64,000 nt of DNA from an uncultured Geobacter sp. (GCA_903902855.1 CAIUWK010000018.1:19673-83672); one strand, 5' to 3'; shown: positions 8,783 to 16,566, counted from the stretch's first letter. Translations and numbers: made by a program. The notes: generated by a model from the sequence alone, not told the origin.

Positions 8783-10018
8783 ATGGCTTCTGAAAATCTG
8801 GCAATCAATGACGGCACACCGATTCGCACTACTGCTTTTAACCCTTGGCCTCATTTCCCCGATGACGAGGTTGCCGCGGCGACTGCTGTGCTCCGCTCCG
8901 GCAAGGTCAACTACTGGACCGGGACGGAAGGACGGGAGTTCGAAAAAGAGTTTGCCGCTTACTCCGGTTGCAGCCACGCCATCGCCCTGGCCAACGGGAC
9001 CATGGCCTTGGAACTGGCTCTGTACGGTCTGGGGATCGGACCGGGCGATGAGGTGATCACCACCAGCCGCACCTTCATCGCCTCGGCATCCTGTATCGTC
9101 ATGCGCGGCGCGACGCCGGTGCTGGCCGATGTGGACCCGGTGAGTCAGAACATCACCGTGGAGACAATCCGTCCCTGCATCACCCCCCGAACGAAGGCCA
9201 TTATTGCCGTCCATCTGGCGGGGTGGCCCTGCGACATGGCGCCGATCATGGCACTGGCCCAAGAGCACGGGTTGAAGGTGATCGAGGATTGCGCCCAGTG
9301 TCACGGCGCAACCTACCAGGGGCGCCCTGTGGGGTCGCTGGGGGATGTGGCTGCTTTCTCTTTCTGCCAGGACAAGATCATGTCCACGGGAGGGGAGGGT
9401 GGGATGCTGACCACCAATGATGCCGACCTCTGGGAAAAGGCGTGGAGCTACAAGGATCACGGCAAGAGTTGGGACGCCGTCTATACGCGTGAGCATCAGC
9501 CCGGTTTCCGCTGGCTCCATGAAAGTTTCGGCACCAACTGGCGGCTGACTGAGATGCAGTCGGCCATCGGCAGGTTACAGTTGGCCAAGATGCCGGAGTG
9601 GACCCGTATCCGGAACCGTCACGCCGCCATCCTCACCGAAGGTTTCTCCAAAATTCCGGCTCTCCGGCTCACCGTTCCCCCCTCGGAGATCGGTCACGCT
9701 TACTATAAATACTATGTTTTCATCAGACCGGAGATGATGTCCCTATCCCCAGTCCCCGGTCCCCAGTCCCCAAGTTTTGTACGCGATCGGGTGATGACGG
9801 CAGTTAACGCCGAAGGGATTCCCTGCTATAGCGGCAGTTGCAGCGAGATTTATCTGGAGAAGGCTTTTATTGATGCAGGGTTGGGGCCGAAGGAGCGGCT
9901 GCCGGTGGCCCGGGAGCTGGGGGAGACGAGTCTCATGTTTTTGGTTCATCCGACGCTGTTGGAGGAGGATATGCTGGATACGGTGAAGGCTGTGGCTAAG
10001 GTTTTTAATAGGCCATAG
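8783..10018 (+). CDS. DegT/DnrJ/EryC1/StrS sugar aminotransferase (PglE-like)
   Basis: PLP-dependent transfer of an amino group to a UDP-4-keto-6-deoxy sugar. Start ATG 8783 has a GAGGAA ribosome site at a good distance. It has 411 residues with the family blocks ALANGTMALELAL, PGDEVITTSRTFIAS, HLAGWPCDM, VIEDCAQCHGATY and FSFCQDKIMSTGGEGG, with K198 as the PLP lysine. GIPCYSGSCSEIYLEKAF is the late acceptor block. Between MMSL and FVRDRV, around residues 320-329, a SPVPGPQSP stretch is encoded by CCCCAGT/CCCCGGT heptamers, an insertion in a surface loop. It would fill the PglE step between PglF (16567) and PglD (5849). It is the only glycan gene inside the repeat-rich region. Confidence 0.93.
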   Translation: MASENLAINDGTPIRTTAFNPWPHFPDDEVAAATAVLRSGKVNYWTGTEGREFEKEFAAYSGCSHAIALANGTMALELALYGLGIGPGDEVITTSRTFIASASCIVMRGATPVLADVDPVSQNITVETIRPCITPRTKAIIAVHLAGWPCDMAPIMALAQEHGLKVIEDCAQCHGATYQGRPVGSLGDVAAFSFCQDKIMSTGGEGGMLTTNDADLWEKAWSYKDHGKSWDAVYTREHQPGFRWLHESFGTNWRLTEMQSAIGRLQLAKMPEWTRIRNRHAAILTEGFSKIPALRLTVPPSEIGHAYYKYYVFIRPEMMSLSPVPGPQSPSFVRDRVMTAVNAEGIPCYSGSCSEIYLEKAFIDAGLGPKERLPVARELGETSLMFLVHPTLLEEDMLDTVKAVAKVFNRP

Positions 10019-10049
10019 GCCATAGGTCATAGGTTGGAGGTCATGGGTT
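10005..10049 (+). repeat. Heptamer tandem array before S23 copy 2
   Basis: GGCCATA, GGTCATA, GGTTGGA, GGTCATG units overlap the end of the aminotransferase gene (its stop codon is in the first units) and lead straight to the ATG of the S23 gene. Confidence 0.85.
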
Positions 10050-10442
10050 ATGGGTGGCGATGGATTCCGTGAGTTGAAGGTTTGGCAGCGGGCGAAGGAT
10101 CTGGCTGTACTCATTTACCGGATTACCGACGGCGGCGGAATAGCCAGGGATTTCGGTTTGAAAGATCAGATCCGTCGTGCTGCGGTTTCAGTCCCCAGCA
10201 ATATCGCGGAAGGTGATGAGCGTGACACCAACAAGGATTCCGTCCGTTTTCTCTTTATCGCAAAGGGCTCACTGGCAGAGGTGATAACTCAAACGATTAT
10301 CGCCAACGAAGTCGGCTATATTAACGATGTGGACCGTAGTCACATCGAGCAGGAATGTGAAGTTCTCGGCAAGATGCTCGGCTCCCTCATCAAAGCCCGT
10401 TCCGCCCCGCCTCAAAAAGCCGGCATGACCCCTGACCCCTAA
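10050..10442 (+). CDS. Four-helix-bundle protein (S23/23S rRNA intervening-sequence family), intact copy 2
   Basis: A 130-residue helical protein of the TIGR02436/S23 type: FRELKVWQRAKDLAVLIY, LKDQIRRAAVSVPSNIAEG (residues 45-63), FLFIAKGSLAEVITQ and a last helix with EVLGKMLGSLIKA. Founding members are encoded in 23S rRNA intervening sequences and form pentameric bundles, but most copies, like this one, are outside rRNA genes and have no known function. The last residues (MTPDP) and the stop codon are read from the start of a CCCCTAA array, so the gene end is formed by the repeat. Two damaged paralogues lie at 7341 and 12390. Confidence 0.92.
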   Translation: MGGDGFRELKVWQRAKDLAVLIYRITDGGGIARDFGLKDQIRRAAVSVPSNIAEGDERDTNKDSVRFLFIAKGSLAEVITQTIIANEVGYINDVDRSHIEQECEVLGKMLGSLIKARSAPPQKAGMTPDP

Positions 10443-10482
10443 CCCCTAACCCCTAACCCCTAACCCCTAACCCCTAACCCCA
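10428..10482 (+). repeat. CCCCTAA heptamer array downstream of S23 copy 2
   Basis: Six or more near-perfect CCCCTAA/CCCCTGA units. On the other strand this is TTAGGGG, related to the GGTTAGG units found upstream of other genes, so the S23 gene is flanked by arrays in opposite orientation. It looks telomere-like, but the surrounding sequence continues as ordinary chromosome. Confidence 0.9.
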
Positions 10483-10788
10483 TACGAGACGGCTTCTACC
10501 TTCAGTCTTCAGCCTCAATACCTGAGCAGTTACGTTTCTCTCTTCGACGCCATCAGGTGAAAGCAGGGATTTTAGAAAAATATACCAATTCCGGCCGGCC
10601 GGAATTCGGGCGTAACTTCCCGTAAAATAAGCATTAATGTGAAAATAGAACGATATTTTTATTGTTTAAAAACTAATGAAATGATGATTTTCATTGTTTG
10701 TCGCGTGGGCTTTTCGGCGCACGGGAGAAGAGCATAATCGGCATGACTCGCTGACGATGGGCCTCTTTCCGTGCGCCGTGGCGTTTCG
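10483..10788. other. Intergenic region with a 20-bp perfect palindrome
   Basis: No gene seen. AATTCCGGCCGGCCGGAATT at 10588-10607 is a perfect 20-bp palindrome. A second inverted repeat, CGGCGCACGG at 10715-10724 and CCGTGCGCCG at 10769-10778, lies just beyond the 3' end of the ParB-like gene and may be a transcript-end hairpin, although no T-run follows. Confidence 0.55.
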
Positions 10789-11568
10789 TCACCCTACGAT
10801 ATGATGGAGCGTCTTGAGCGCGGATGAACGGAGTTTCTCCAGCAAATCACGCAACGTGAGTTTCTGGTCGTCGTCCAGTTTAGTCAGATCCAGTGCCGTG
10901 ATCCGATCTGTGCATGCAGTGATGAAGGCGAGGTTAATGGGGAGGTCTGCCTGTTTCTGTTTGGTAGTCGCCTTGCGTATTTCGCCGCGTGTCAGGCCGC
11001 TCTTTTTGTATTTGTCATACAAGGCGGCCATCCTCACCGTGCTCTTCTGCTTGGCGATTTCCACGAGAATCCCCCGGATGGCCTTGGGGTCGTTGCGGCA
11101 ATCACTCTTCACCTCATCCGGCAGTTTCATAAGCGACAGAATTTCCGAAATGGTGGCGTCGGATTTCCCCAACACGGCGGAGAGATCGCTCAGCTGATAA
11201 TCGTGCCGGTTTTTCAGCCGGTCGATGGCCTCGGCCTCTTCCACGGCTGTCAGATTTTCCCGGATCAGATTTTCCACGATGGAGATTTCGATGGGGTCGC
11301 CGTCGGTGAGGAGCGCCGGAATGGTTGCGCATCCGGCCAGTTTTGCCGCCTGATACCGCCGCTCGCCTGAGACCAGCAACAGTGGACCACCGCCGTTCCG
11401 CCGCATCAGCACCGGCTCCAGGACACCATGCTTCTGGATGGATGTCTTCAACTCTTCAAGCGCCACTGCGTCGAAATACTTGCGCGGTTGCTCCGGATCG
11501 GGTTGGAGCTCTTCAAGGGGCAGGTCGTAGAGTTTCCCTTTTTCGTAGGACATCGTTACCGTTGCCAT
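10789..11568 (-). CDS. ParB/RepB/Spo0J-family protein (orphan)
   Basis: A 259-residue ParB-like protein. LPLEELQPDPEQPRKYF (residues 16-32) opens the ParB/Srx nuclease-like domain, GERRYQAAKLAG (residues 68-79) is its CTP/phosphate motif, and IVENLIRENLTAVEEAEA leads to a helix-turn-helix with LSDLSAVLGKSDATISEIL (about residues 128-146). An AAAGGAGG ribosome site precedes ATG 11568. No ParA is nearby, so a chromosome-partition role is unlikely; plasmid-like or regulator-like ParB proteins of mobile islands fit better. It is the only minus-strand gene between 2 and 51 kb. Confidence 0.88.
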   Translation of the reverse strand: MATVTMSYEKGKLYDLPLEELQPDPEQPRKYFDAVALEELKTSIQKHGVLEPVLMRRNGGGPLLLVSGERRYQAAKLAGCATIPALLTDGDPIEISIVENLIRENLTAVEEAEAIDRLKNRHDYQLSDLSAVLGKSDATISEILSLMKLPDEVKSDCRNDPKAIRGILVEIAKQKSTVRMAALYDKYKKSGLTRGEIRKATTKQKQADLPINLAFITACTDRITALDLTKLDDDQKLTLRDLLEKLRSSALKTLHHIVG

Positions 11569-11905
11569 ATACGCCTCCTTTTCACCAATTGAGTGTTGTC
11601 ACCGGCAGAGTGCTTTCCTCCTTTCCTCGACACGTTTTTTGGTAGCAGCATAAATATAACGTTGTTAATTATCAAGAGTTATTTTGTTTTTTTAATTACC
11701 ACCATGAAATCATGGATTGGCCGCCAATAAAGGCGTGCAGTCATATAGGTCAGAGGCTATAGGTCATAGGTCAGAGGCAATAGGTCATTCTGATTGCTAC
11801 TGATTCTGCGGCTTATGGTTCGACAAGCTCACCATGAACAGAAAATCGGCCAGTTACAGAGCTGAAAACCGTTCGTCCTGAGCCTGTCAGGGAAAGTATG
11901 CATGA
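11569..11905. repeat. Intergenic region with heptamers and a TTCGACAAGCTC-type inverted element
   Basis: The AT-rich first part, upstream of the ParB-like gene, probably holds its promoter, but no clear pair of boxes was identified. At 11741-11787 GGTCATA/GGTCAGA heptamers recur. At about 11818-11895 GGTTCGACAAGCTCACCATG is followed by CCGTTCGTCCTGAGCCTGTC, the two halves of a widely interspersed palindromic element. Confidence 0.65.
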
Positions 11906-12052
11906 ATAAAGATCTATGGAATTCTCGTTCTGATGTTCTTCAGGGATAATCGCCGACACTATCTTCCTCACATTCATGTGCGCTACCAAGACGATGAGGC
12001 TGCTGCTTCAGTAAACGGCGATGAGCCATTCCGAATAGCGCCCCTCCAATGA
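11906..12052 (+). pseudogene. DUF4160-family remnant, coupled to the DUF2442 gene
   Basis: The frame reads KIYGILVLMFFRDN then RRHYLPHIHVRYQDDEAAAS, matching the core of DUF4160 (iyGi...D...PHiHv.y). It has no proper start codon upstream (a stop lies at 11903; the first ATG is 11933) and it ends before the usual C-terminal part. Its TGA overlaps the ATG of the DUF2442 gene. DUF4160 and DUF2442 genes are commonly adjacent, possibly as a toxin-antitoxin-like pair. This copy appears worn down. Confidence 0.65.
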
Positions 12053-12303
12053 AGTCGTGTATGACACTCGATGTTGTTGCGGTTACACCATTACCTGATT
12101 TCATGCTAGATCTTGTTTTTGCAAATGGGGAGAAGCGTCGGTTCGACATGAAACCTCTGCTCACCATGAATCCTTGGAGACGGCTTGCTCACTCACAATT
12201 GTTTGAGCGCGTACGAGTTGATTATGGCACTGTGGTCTGGCCGGGTGAGTTGGATGTTGCGCCGGAAACACTCTACGAAGATTCGGTGATAATTAGGTCA
12301 TAG
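12049..12303 (+). CDS. DUF2442 domain-containing protein
   Basis: An 84-residue protein: VVAVTPLPDFMLDLVFANGEKRRFDMKPLL (residues 9-38) and the late block VWPGELDVAPETLYEDS. This matches the compact DUF2442 fold (V..V.p..dy.L.v.F.nGe...fD..p.L....f..l.d...F..v.vd...v.Wp.g.Dl.pd.LYe.s). Function is unknown; many occur beside DUF4160 genes in putative toxin-antitoxin-like pairs. It is translationally coupled (ATGA) to the degraded DUF4160 frame. The stop codon lies at the edge of a GGTCATA heptamer array. Confidence 0.85.
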   Translation: MKSCMTLDVVAVTPLPDFMLDLVFANGEKRRFDMKPLLTMNPWRRLAHSQLFERVRVDYGTVVWPGELDVAPETLYEDSVIIRS

Positions 12304-12389
12304 GCCAGAGGTTAGAGGTTAGAGGTCATAGGTTGTAGGTCAGAGGTGAGAGGTTATAGAAACAGGTTAGAGGTTGGAGGTCATAGGTT
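12295..12389 (+). repeat. Heptamer tandem array before S23 copy 3
   Basis: GGTCATA, GGCCAGA, GGTTAGA, GGTCATA, GGTTGTA, GGTCAGA units. The last 25 bp before the ATG are almost the same as those before S23 copy 2, so array and gene were duplicated together. Confidence 0.85.
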
Positions 12390-12593
12390 ATGGGTGGCGA
12401 TGGCTTTCGTGAGTTGAAGGTGTGGCAACGGGCGAAGGACTTGGCCGTACTCATATACCGGATTACTGACACCGGCGGAATTGCCAGGGATTTCGGTTTG
12501 AAAGATCAGATCCGTCGCGCTGCGGTTTCAGTCCCTAGCAATTCGGCTCTCTCATCAAGGCCCGTTCCACCCCGACTCAAAAAGACAGCATGA
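12390..12593 (+). pseudogene. Four-helix-bundle (S23) gene copy 3, internally deleted
   Basis: Near-identical to copy 2 up to AVSVPSN (residue 51). The sequence then jumps to the 3' part of the gene (TCGGCTCT..CATCAA.GCCCGTTCC), which in copy 2 lies about 180 bp further on. The deletion shifts the frame, giving SALSSRPVPPRLKKTA and a stop in the downstream heptamer array. Helices 2 and 3 are missing, so no folded bundle is expected. Confidence 0.85.
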
Positions 12594-12700
12594 CCCCTAA
12601 CCCCTGACCTATAACCCCAAACCTATGACCCCTGACCCCGAACCTATGACCTATAACCCCTAACCTACGCCTAACCTCTGACCTATGACCTTTGAAGGTA
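12588..12700 (+). repeat. Heptamer array (CCCCTAA/CCTATGA type) after S23 copy 3
   Basis: CCCCTAA, CCCCTGA, CCTATAA, CCTATGA units: the opposite orientation of the GGTCATA/GGTTAGG units upstream of the same gene. The array runs to within ten bases of the next gene's start. Confidence 0.85.
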
Positions 12701-12707
12701 TAACGAC

Positions 12708-14087
12708 ATGACTCTTGTCAAAGATATCGGGACACTCCTGCGGGATGGGGAATCCCGGACGCTTGAGTTTAAATCGTCTTTTGATCGCGAAACCATCGAG
12801 ACAGTCGTTGCCTTTGCCAATGCAGGCGGAGGCGTGATTCTGATCGGTGTTTCCGATAAGGGAGTCGTTACGGGAGTGTCGCTCGGCAAGGAGACGATGA
12901 ATGAGTGGCTTGGCCAGATCAAGTCGGCTACCAGCCCTATGGTCATCCCTGACATCGAGGCACACTCAGGAGAAGGTAAAACCGTAGTCGCCATTATAGT
13001 CGGTGAATATCCCGTCAAACCGGTCAACACCAGAGGTAAATATTTCAAGCGGATTGCCTCATCGAACTATCAACTGACCCTTTCTGAAATTACCGACCTC
13101 TACATGCAGTCGCTGCAGCTCTCCTGGGATGCCTACGAAGCGCCGAAAGAAAATCTGGATGCCCTCTCGCTGGCCAAAATAGAGACCTTTATCGACAAGG
13201 TCAATCAATCCGGTCGCTTCACTCTGGACAAATCCCCCCTGCTCGCCCTGGAAAAACTGAAATATCTGACTCACGGTCGTCCCACCTGGGGGGCACTGCT
13301 CCTCTTTGCCGAAGAGCCTCTGCGCCATCATATTCATATCGGCAGGTTCAAGACGCCGACCATGATCATCGATGACCGCCAGATTACCGACACCCTGTTC
13401 GAGGCGGTTGAGCAGGCGATGAAGTGCATAGTCTCACACATAAGCGTGGCCTTCACCTTTGACGGGAGCCTGCAACGCAAGGAGCGTTTTGCGTATCCTC
13501 TCCCTGCCCTGCGTGAGGCGCTGCTCAATGCCGTCGTTCACCGGGACTATACCAATTCCTCGGATATTCAGATCAAAATATTCGACGACCGGATTACCAT
13601 CTTCAGCCCTGGTACTCTCTATGGTGGTCTGACCCTGGAGGATTTGAAGGGCGACAGCTATCAGTCCCGAACTCGCAATAAACTTGTTGCCGAGGCTTTC
13701 TACCTGACAAACAATATCGAAAAATACGGCAGTGGCTTTATCCGGATACGGAAAGAGTTGGCTTCATACCCGGAACTTGGCGTCTCCATAGAAGAAATAG
13801 GAGGCGGATTATTGATAACTTTCCGACAACTGAGCGGTGTAAGTGAGGGCGTAAGTGAGGGTGTAGGTGAGGGTGTAAATGAGGGTGTAAATGGTTTGAT
13901 CGAAAGTTTAAAAATGAAACCCGGCATGAGAACTCCCGAGATTTCCAGAATGCTCGGTGTTCCTCCAAAGACACTAGAGCGCTGGCTAAAAGAGCTTAAG
14001 GCGCGCAACCGTATTGTTTATAAAGGCCCTGACAAGACCGGTGGCTACTATGTGACCGACGGTGATGCCCTGACCCCTGACCCCTGA
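12708..14087 (+). CDS. AlbA_2 (Schlafen-like) domain protein, RecG-like regulator
   Basis: A 459-residue protein. The N-terminal AlbA_2 domain shows TLEFKSSFD (residues 18-26) and FANAGGGVILIGVSDKGVVTG (about 38-58), a nucleic-acid-binding fold shared with Schlafens. The middle has PLPALREALLNAVVHRDY (about 264-281), a GHKL-like HATPase_c_4 segment, followed by NNIEKYGSGFIRI. A GV(S/G/N)EGV linker, five pentads around residues 381-402, joins a C-terminal winged helix (TPEISRMLGVPPKTLERWLKEL). Such proteins are annotated as putative transcriptional regulators or ATP-dependent helicase RecG-like; some act in defence. The last residues LTPDP and the stop are read from a CCCCTGA array. Confidence 0.9.
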   Translation: MTLVKDIGTLLRDGESRTLEFKSSFDRETIETVVAFANAGGGVILIGVSDKGVVTGVSLGKETMNEWLGQIKSATSPMVIPDIEAHSGEGKTVVAIIVGEYPVKPVNTRGKYFKRIASSNYQLTLSEITDLYMQSLQLSWDAYEAPKENLDALSLAKIETFIDKVNQSGRFTLDKSPLLALEKLKYLTHGRPTWGALLLFAEEPLRHHIHIGRFKTPTMIIDDRQITDTLFEAVEQAMKCIVSHISVAFTFDGSLQRKERFAYPLPALREALLNAVVHRDYTNSSDIQIKIFDDRITIFSPGTLYGGLTLEDLKGDSYQSRTRNKLVAEAFYLTNNIEKYGSGFIRIRKELASYPELGVSIEEIGGGLLITFRQLSGVSEGVSEGVGEGVNEGVNGLIESLKMKPGMRTPEISRMLGVPPKTLERWLKELKARNRIVYKGPDKTGGYYVTDGDALTPDP

Positions 14088-14098
14088 CCCCTAATCCC
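14067..14098 (+). repeat. CCCCTGA heptamers at the end of the AlbA_2 gene
   Basis: Four CCCCTGA/CCCCTAA units. The first units encode the C-terminal LTPDP and provide the TGA stop. Confidence 0.8.
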
Positions 14099-14343
14099 GA
14101 CAAGCCGGAACCATATCGGGTCCACTGTACTATTTGGTTCCATCTTGTCCGGCTTAGAAGGCAGAGGTTAGAGGTGCTACACACAGGTCATAGGTTTGAG
14201 GCCATTGGTAATCAATCCCTCAAAATCATTCGTAATCGTTTGCTTGCTTTCCTCCTGTGGCTACATAATTCGGATTATTAGGTCATTTAACTCGGATTTT
14301 ATCTGTACTTATTTTCGGATTATGCCGTATAGTTCCATCCCTT
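14099..14343. other. Intergenic region with a short heptamer stretch
   Basis: No gene supported. GGTTAGAGGT and GGTCATAGGT units occur around 14165-14197. CAAGCCGGAACCA at about 14100 and TGGTTCC..CTTGTCCGGCTT at about 14137-14157 form an interrupted inverted repeat. The rest is AT-rich and probably contains the promoter of the ATPase gene. Confidence 0.5.
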
Positions 14344-14356
14344 GGAGGGGATGGTC

Positions 14357-15604
14357 ATGTTATTTAAACGGCATATCAAGGGACGGATCATAGAGCTGCT
14401 GCATGATTTTCGGATCGTATACCTCACCGGCCCAAGGCAGGCGGGGAAAAGTACACTGGTCAGGGAGATCGCCAAAGAACTGGGAATGGGCTATTACACC
14501 CTCGATGATGCGGCTCTTGCAGCCTCGGCAGAAAGCGACCCGCAGGGACTGCTGGCTTCACTGCCGAAACCACTTGTCCTGGATGAATTCCAGATGGCCC
14601 CACACCTGATCGGCGCCATCAAGATGGCTTCAGACACCGCAAATGGTCAAAAAGGGATCTTTCTTCTCACCGGATTATCCGATATCTTTCGTTCGGCACA
14701 GGTTCAGGAATCTCTGCCGGGGCACATGGCCCGGGTTGAGCTCTATCCTCTGTCGCAAACAGAGCGACATGATGGGCATCTCAACCTGGTCGATTGGCTG
14801 ATCAGCGGCACCTTCGAGCAGATGATGAGGCCGTCGCTGGACAGAGTTGAGTTCGGCAAGCTCCTCATAGAAGGAGGATACCCTGAAGCAATAACCAAAA
14901 GCCCGCGCTCACGTAGTATCTGGTTTTCTTCATATATTGAAGGGCGATTGTTCAAAGATTTCGAAACCATGCATCATGCCAAAGGGGAGTATCACACAAA
15001 ACTCTCGGCGCTTATCCGTAACCTGGCAGGGATGACAGGCAATCTCATCAAATACGCCAATATAGCCAATGACCTGTCCCAGGACGACAAAACTGTCAAA
15101 CGGTATATGGAGATACTTGAACTCATGTTTATCATCCGCCGGCTCCAGCCGTACGTGCGCAACAGCGCCAAGCGTGCCGTGGTTGGTATGCCGAAACTTC
15201 ATTTTATCGACACCGGCCTGGCCTGCCACCTCCTGGGATTGAAAAACCCGGACACGCCGCACACCTCGCAGTTTTTCGGTGGGCTCGTGGAAAACTTTGT
15301 TTTTTGCGAACTGCTGAAACATGCCGCCTGGGCGGATGAGGATGTAGCCTTTTACCACTTCCGTGACACAAGCCGGCACGAACTTGATTTTGTTATCGAG
15401 CGGAGTGACGGTGGAGTGGTTGGTATTGAAATCAAGGCATCCATGACGGTTAAGGCCGAGGATTTCTCGGGATTATCGATCTTTAAAGAGTATGCCAAAG
15501 ACAAGTTTCTCCACGGGGTACTGTTCTATTCAGGTGACAAGGTCCTTCCCTTCAGGGTACATGATACAATTTTCCATGCCCTGCCGATTTCTTCACTGCT
15601 GTGA
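14357..15604 (+). CDS. AAA ATPase of the AAA_14/DUF4143 family
   Basis: A 415-residue protein starting at ATG 14357, with GGAGGGG six bases upstream. The Walker A motif is TGPRQAGKST (residues 24-33), Walker B is PLVLDEFQ (about 75-82), and LLTGLSD acts as sensor 1. This is the N-terminal AAA_14 module. The C-terminal DUF4143 part has VKRYMEILELMFIIRRLQPY and the PD-(D/E)xK-like ELDFVIER...GIEIKAS (about 341-360). These proteins are common in accessory regions and are suspected of acting in toxin-antitoxin or conflict systems; the function is unknown. A nucleotidyltransferase/HEPN pair follows about 100 bp later. Confidence 0.9.
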   Translation: MLFKRHIKGRIIELLHDFRIVYLTGPRQAGKSTLVREIAKELGMGYYTLDDAALAASAESDPQGLLASLPKPLVLDEFQMAPHLIGAIKMASDTANGQKGIFLLTGLSDIFRSAQVQESLPGHMARVELYPLSQTERHDGHLNLVDWLISGTFEQMMRPSLDRVEFGKLLIEGGYPEAITKSPRSRSIWFSSYIEGRLFKDFETMHHAKGEYHTKLSALIRNLAGMTGNLIKYANIANDLSQDDKTVKRYMEILELMFIIRRLQPYVRNSAKRAVVGMPKLHFIDTGLACHLLGLKNPDTPHTSQFFGGLVENFVFCELLKHAAWADEDVAFYHFRDTSRHELDFVIERSDGGVVGIEIKASMTVKAEDFSGLSIFKEYAKDKFLHGVLFYSGDKVLPFRVHDTIFHALPISSLL

Positions 15605-15710
15605 CGACGTTCAGGGCAGGTGCAACGAACGGGCGAGAGATGCTTGAACCGTCTCTCGCAGAGGACGCAGAGGAAATCAAAGACCGGACTATTTGTTTGC
15701 GGTGGGAGCT

Positions 15711-15992
15711 ATGAGACTTAATGAGTTTGAGCGGGCGGCTATTCTGGCTACGGTGAAGAGTTTCGATGAGCATGCCCAGGTATATCTGTTCGGTTCCCGG
15801 GTCGACGACACTAAAAAGGGGGGGGATATCGATCTCCTTGTTTTTTCGGATATCTTTACCAGGGATGATAGAAGAGCCGTCAAATCGAGGCTGTACGACC
15901 TTATCGGAGAGCAGAAAATAGATCTTGTGGTGGCGGCTGACGCTTCAGATCCTTTCGTCAGCCTGGCACTTCAGACAGGGGTGAAATTATGA
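15711..15992 (+). CDS. MntA-type minimal nucleotidyltransferase (antitoxin)
   Basis: A 93-residue MNT-domain protein. Start ATG 15711 has a GGTGGGA ribosome site. VYLFGSRVDDTKKGGDIDLLVF is the Pol-beta signature G-S-x(n)-D-x-D, with IDLVVA supplying the third acid. In characterised MntA/HepT pairs, MntA adds AMP to the HEPN toxin and blocks its RNase activity. It overlaps the downstream HEPN-like gene by ATGA, the standard order for one subgroup. It lies in the accessory block after the AAA/DUF4143 gene. Confidence 0.9.
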   Translation: MRLNEFERAAILATVKSFDEHAQVYLFGSRVDDTKKGGDIDLLVFSDIFTRDDRRAVKSRLYDLIGEQKIDLVVAADASDPFVSLALQTGVKL

Positions 15993-16438
15993 CCGATCAA
16001 TTGCGGGTACTGCTGAAAAATGACCTGAAACTGCTTCATGATGCCTGTGACGTGCTGGAATATTCCTTCAAAAAGTGTCGTGATATCGGACTCAAGGAGT
16101 ACTATGAACCGGAAGAGCTTGAAAGCTTTGAGTCCTTTACCGGTAGATTTGCGCGTTTGAGCGATATTCTGATTCAGAAACTGTTTCGGCTGGTGGATGA
16201 GCTTGACCTTGATTCGGCGGGGACGGTGAGAGACCGGATTAACAGGGCGGAAAAAAAGGGGTTGATCGAACGGAGTGACGTTTTTGTCGAGATCCGGATG
16301 GTGCGAAATGACATTGCCCATGAATATCTTCCTGAGGCGATTCATGATATTTTCGGGAAAGTTTTGACGTTGACGCCGCATTTGATGGACGGCGTTGGGC
16401 GCACCATGGAGTATTGCCGAAAATACGAATTGAATTGA
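15989..16438 (+). CDS. HepT-like HEPN-domain protein (toxin of an MNT/HEPN pair)
   Basis: A 149-residue all-helical protein. Near the C-terminus VRNDIAHEYLPEAIHDIF contains R-x4-H (RNDIAH), the RNase active-site motif of HepT-like HEPN toxins, followed by the conserved Tyr that MntA adenylylates in some systems (HxY: HEY). FARLSDILIQKLFRLVDEL is the first core helix pair. It is four bases into the end of mntA (ATGA). Length and order match toxin-antitoxin pairs of the HepT/MntA class. Activity is inferred. Confidence 0.85.
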   Translation: MTDQLRVLLKNDLKLLHDACDVLEYSFKKCRDIGLKEYYEPEELESFESFTGRFARLSDILIQKLFRLVDELDLDSAGTVRDRINRAEKKGLIERSDVFVEIRMVRNDIAHEYLPEAIHDIFGKVLTLTPHLMDGVGRTMEYCRKYELN

Positions 16439-16494
16439 AGGGACATGACCTCCGGTTGCTGTTTTCGTTTGCATTTCGAGTACAGAGTGCTTAC

Positions 16495-16500
16495 TATAAT
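16495..16500 (+). promoter_or_regulatory. Possible -10 box for the polysaccharide locus
   Basis: A perfect TATAAT lies 66 bp before the dehydratase start, in the only gap between the toxin-antitoxin pair and the long glycan operon. The -35 side is weak (TTGCAT is 20 bp away), so this is tentative. Confidence 0.4.
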
Positions 16501-16566
16501 GTTCCTGAAAATTACTGTGATGACACATGAAGTCCCGCTGTTGACACGAGGAGCCACGACCTTATC

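Noticed and set aside
10428..10482. Telomere-like CCCCTAA repeat suggesting a replicon end
   Set aside because: Ordinary sequence and genes continue on both sides, and related heptamers occur at many internal sites.
14196..14393. 65-residue + strand frame before the AAA/DUF4143 gene
   Set aside because: Overlaps the ATPase start and its ribosome site and has no similarity to known proteins.
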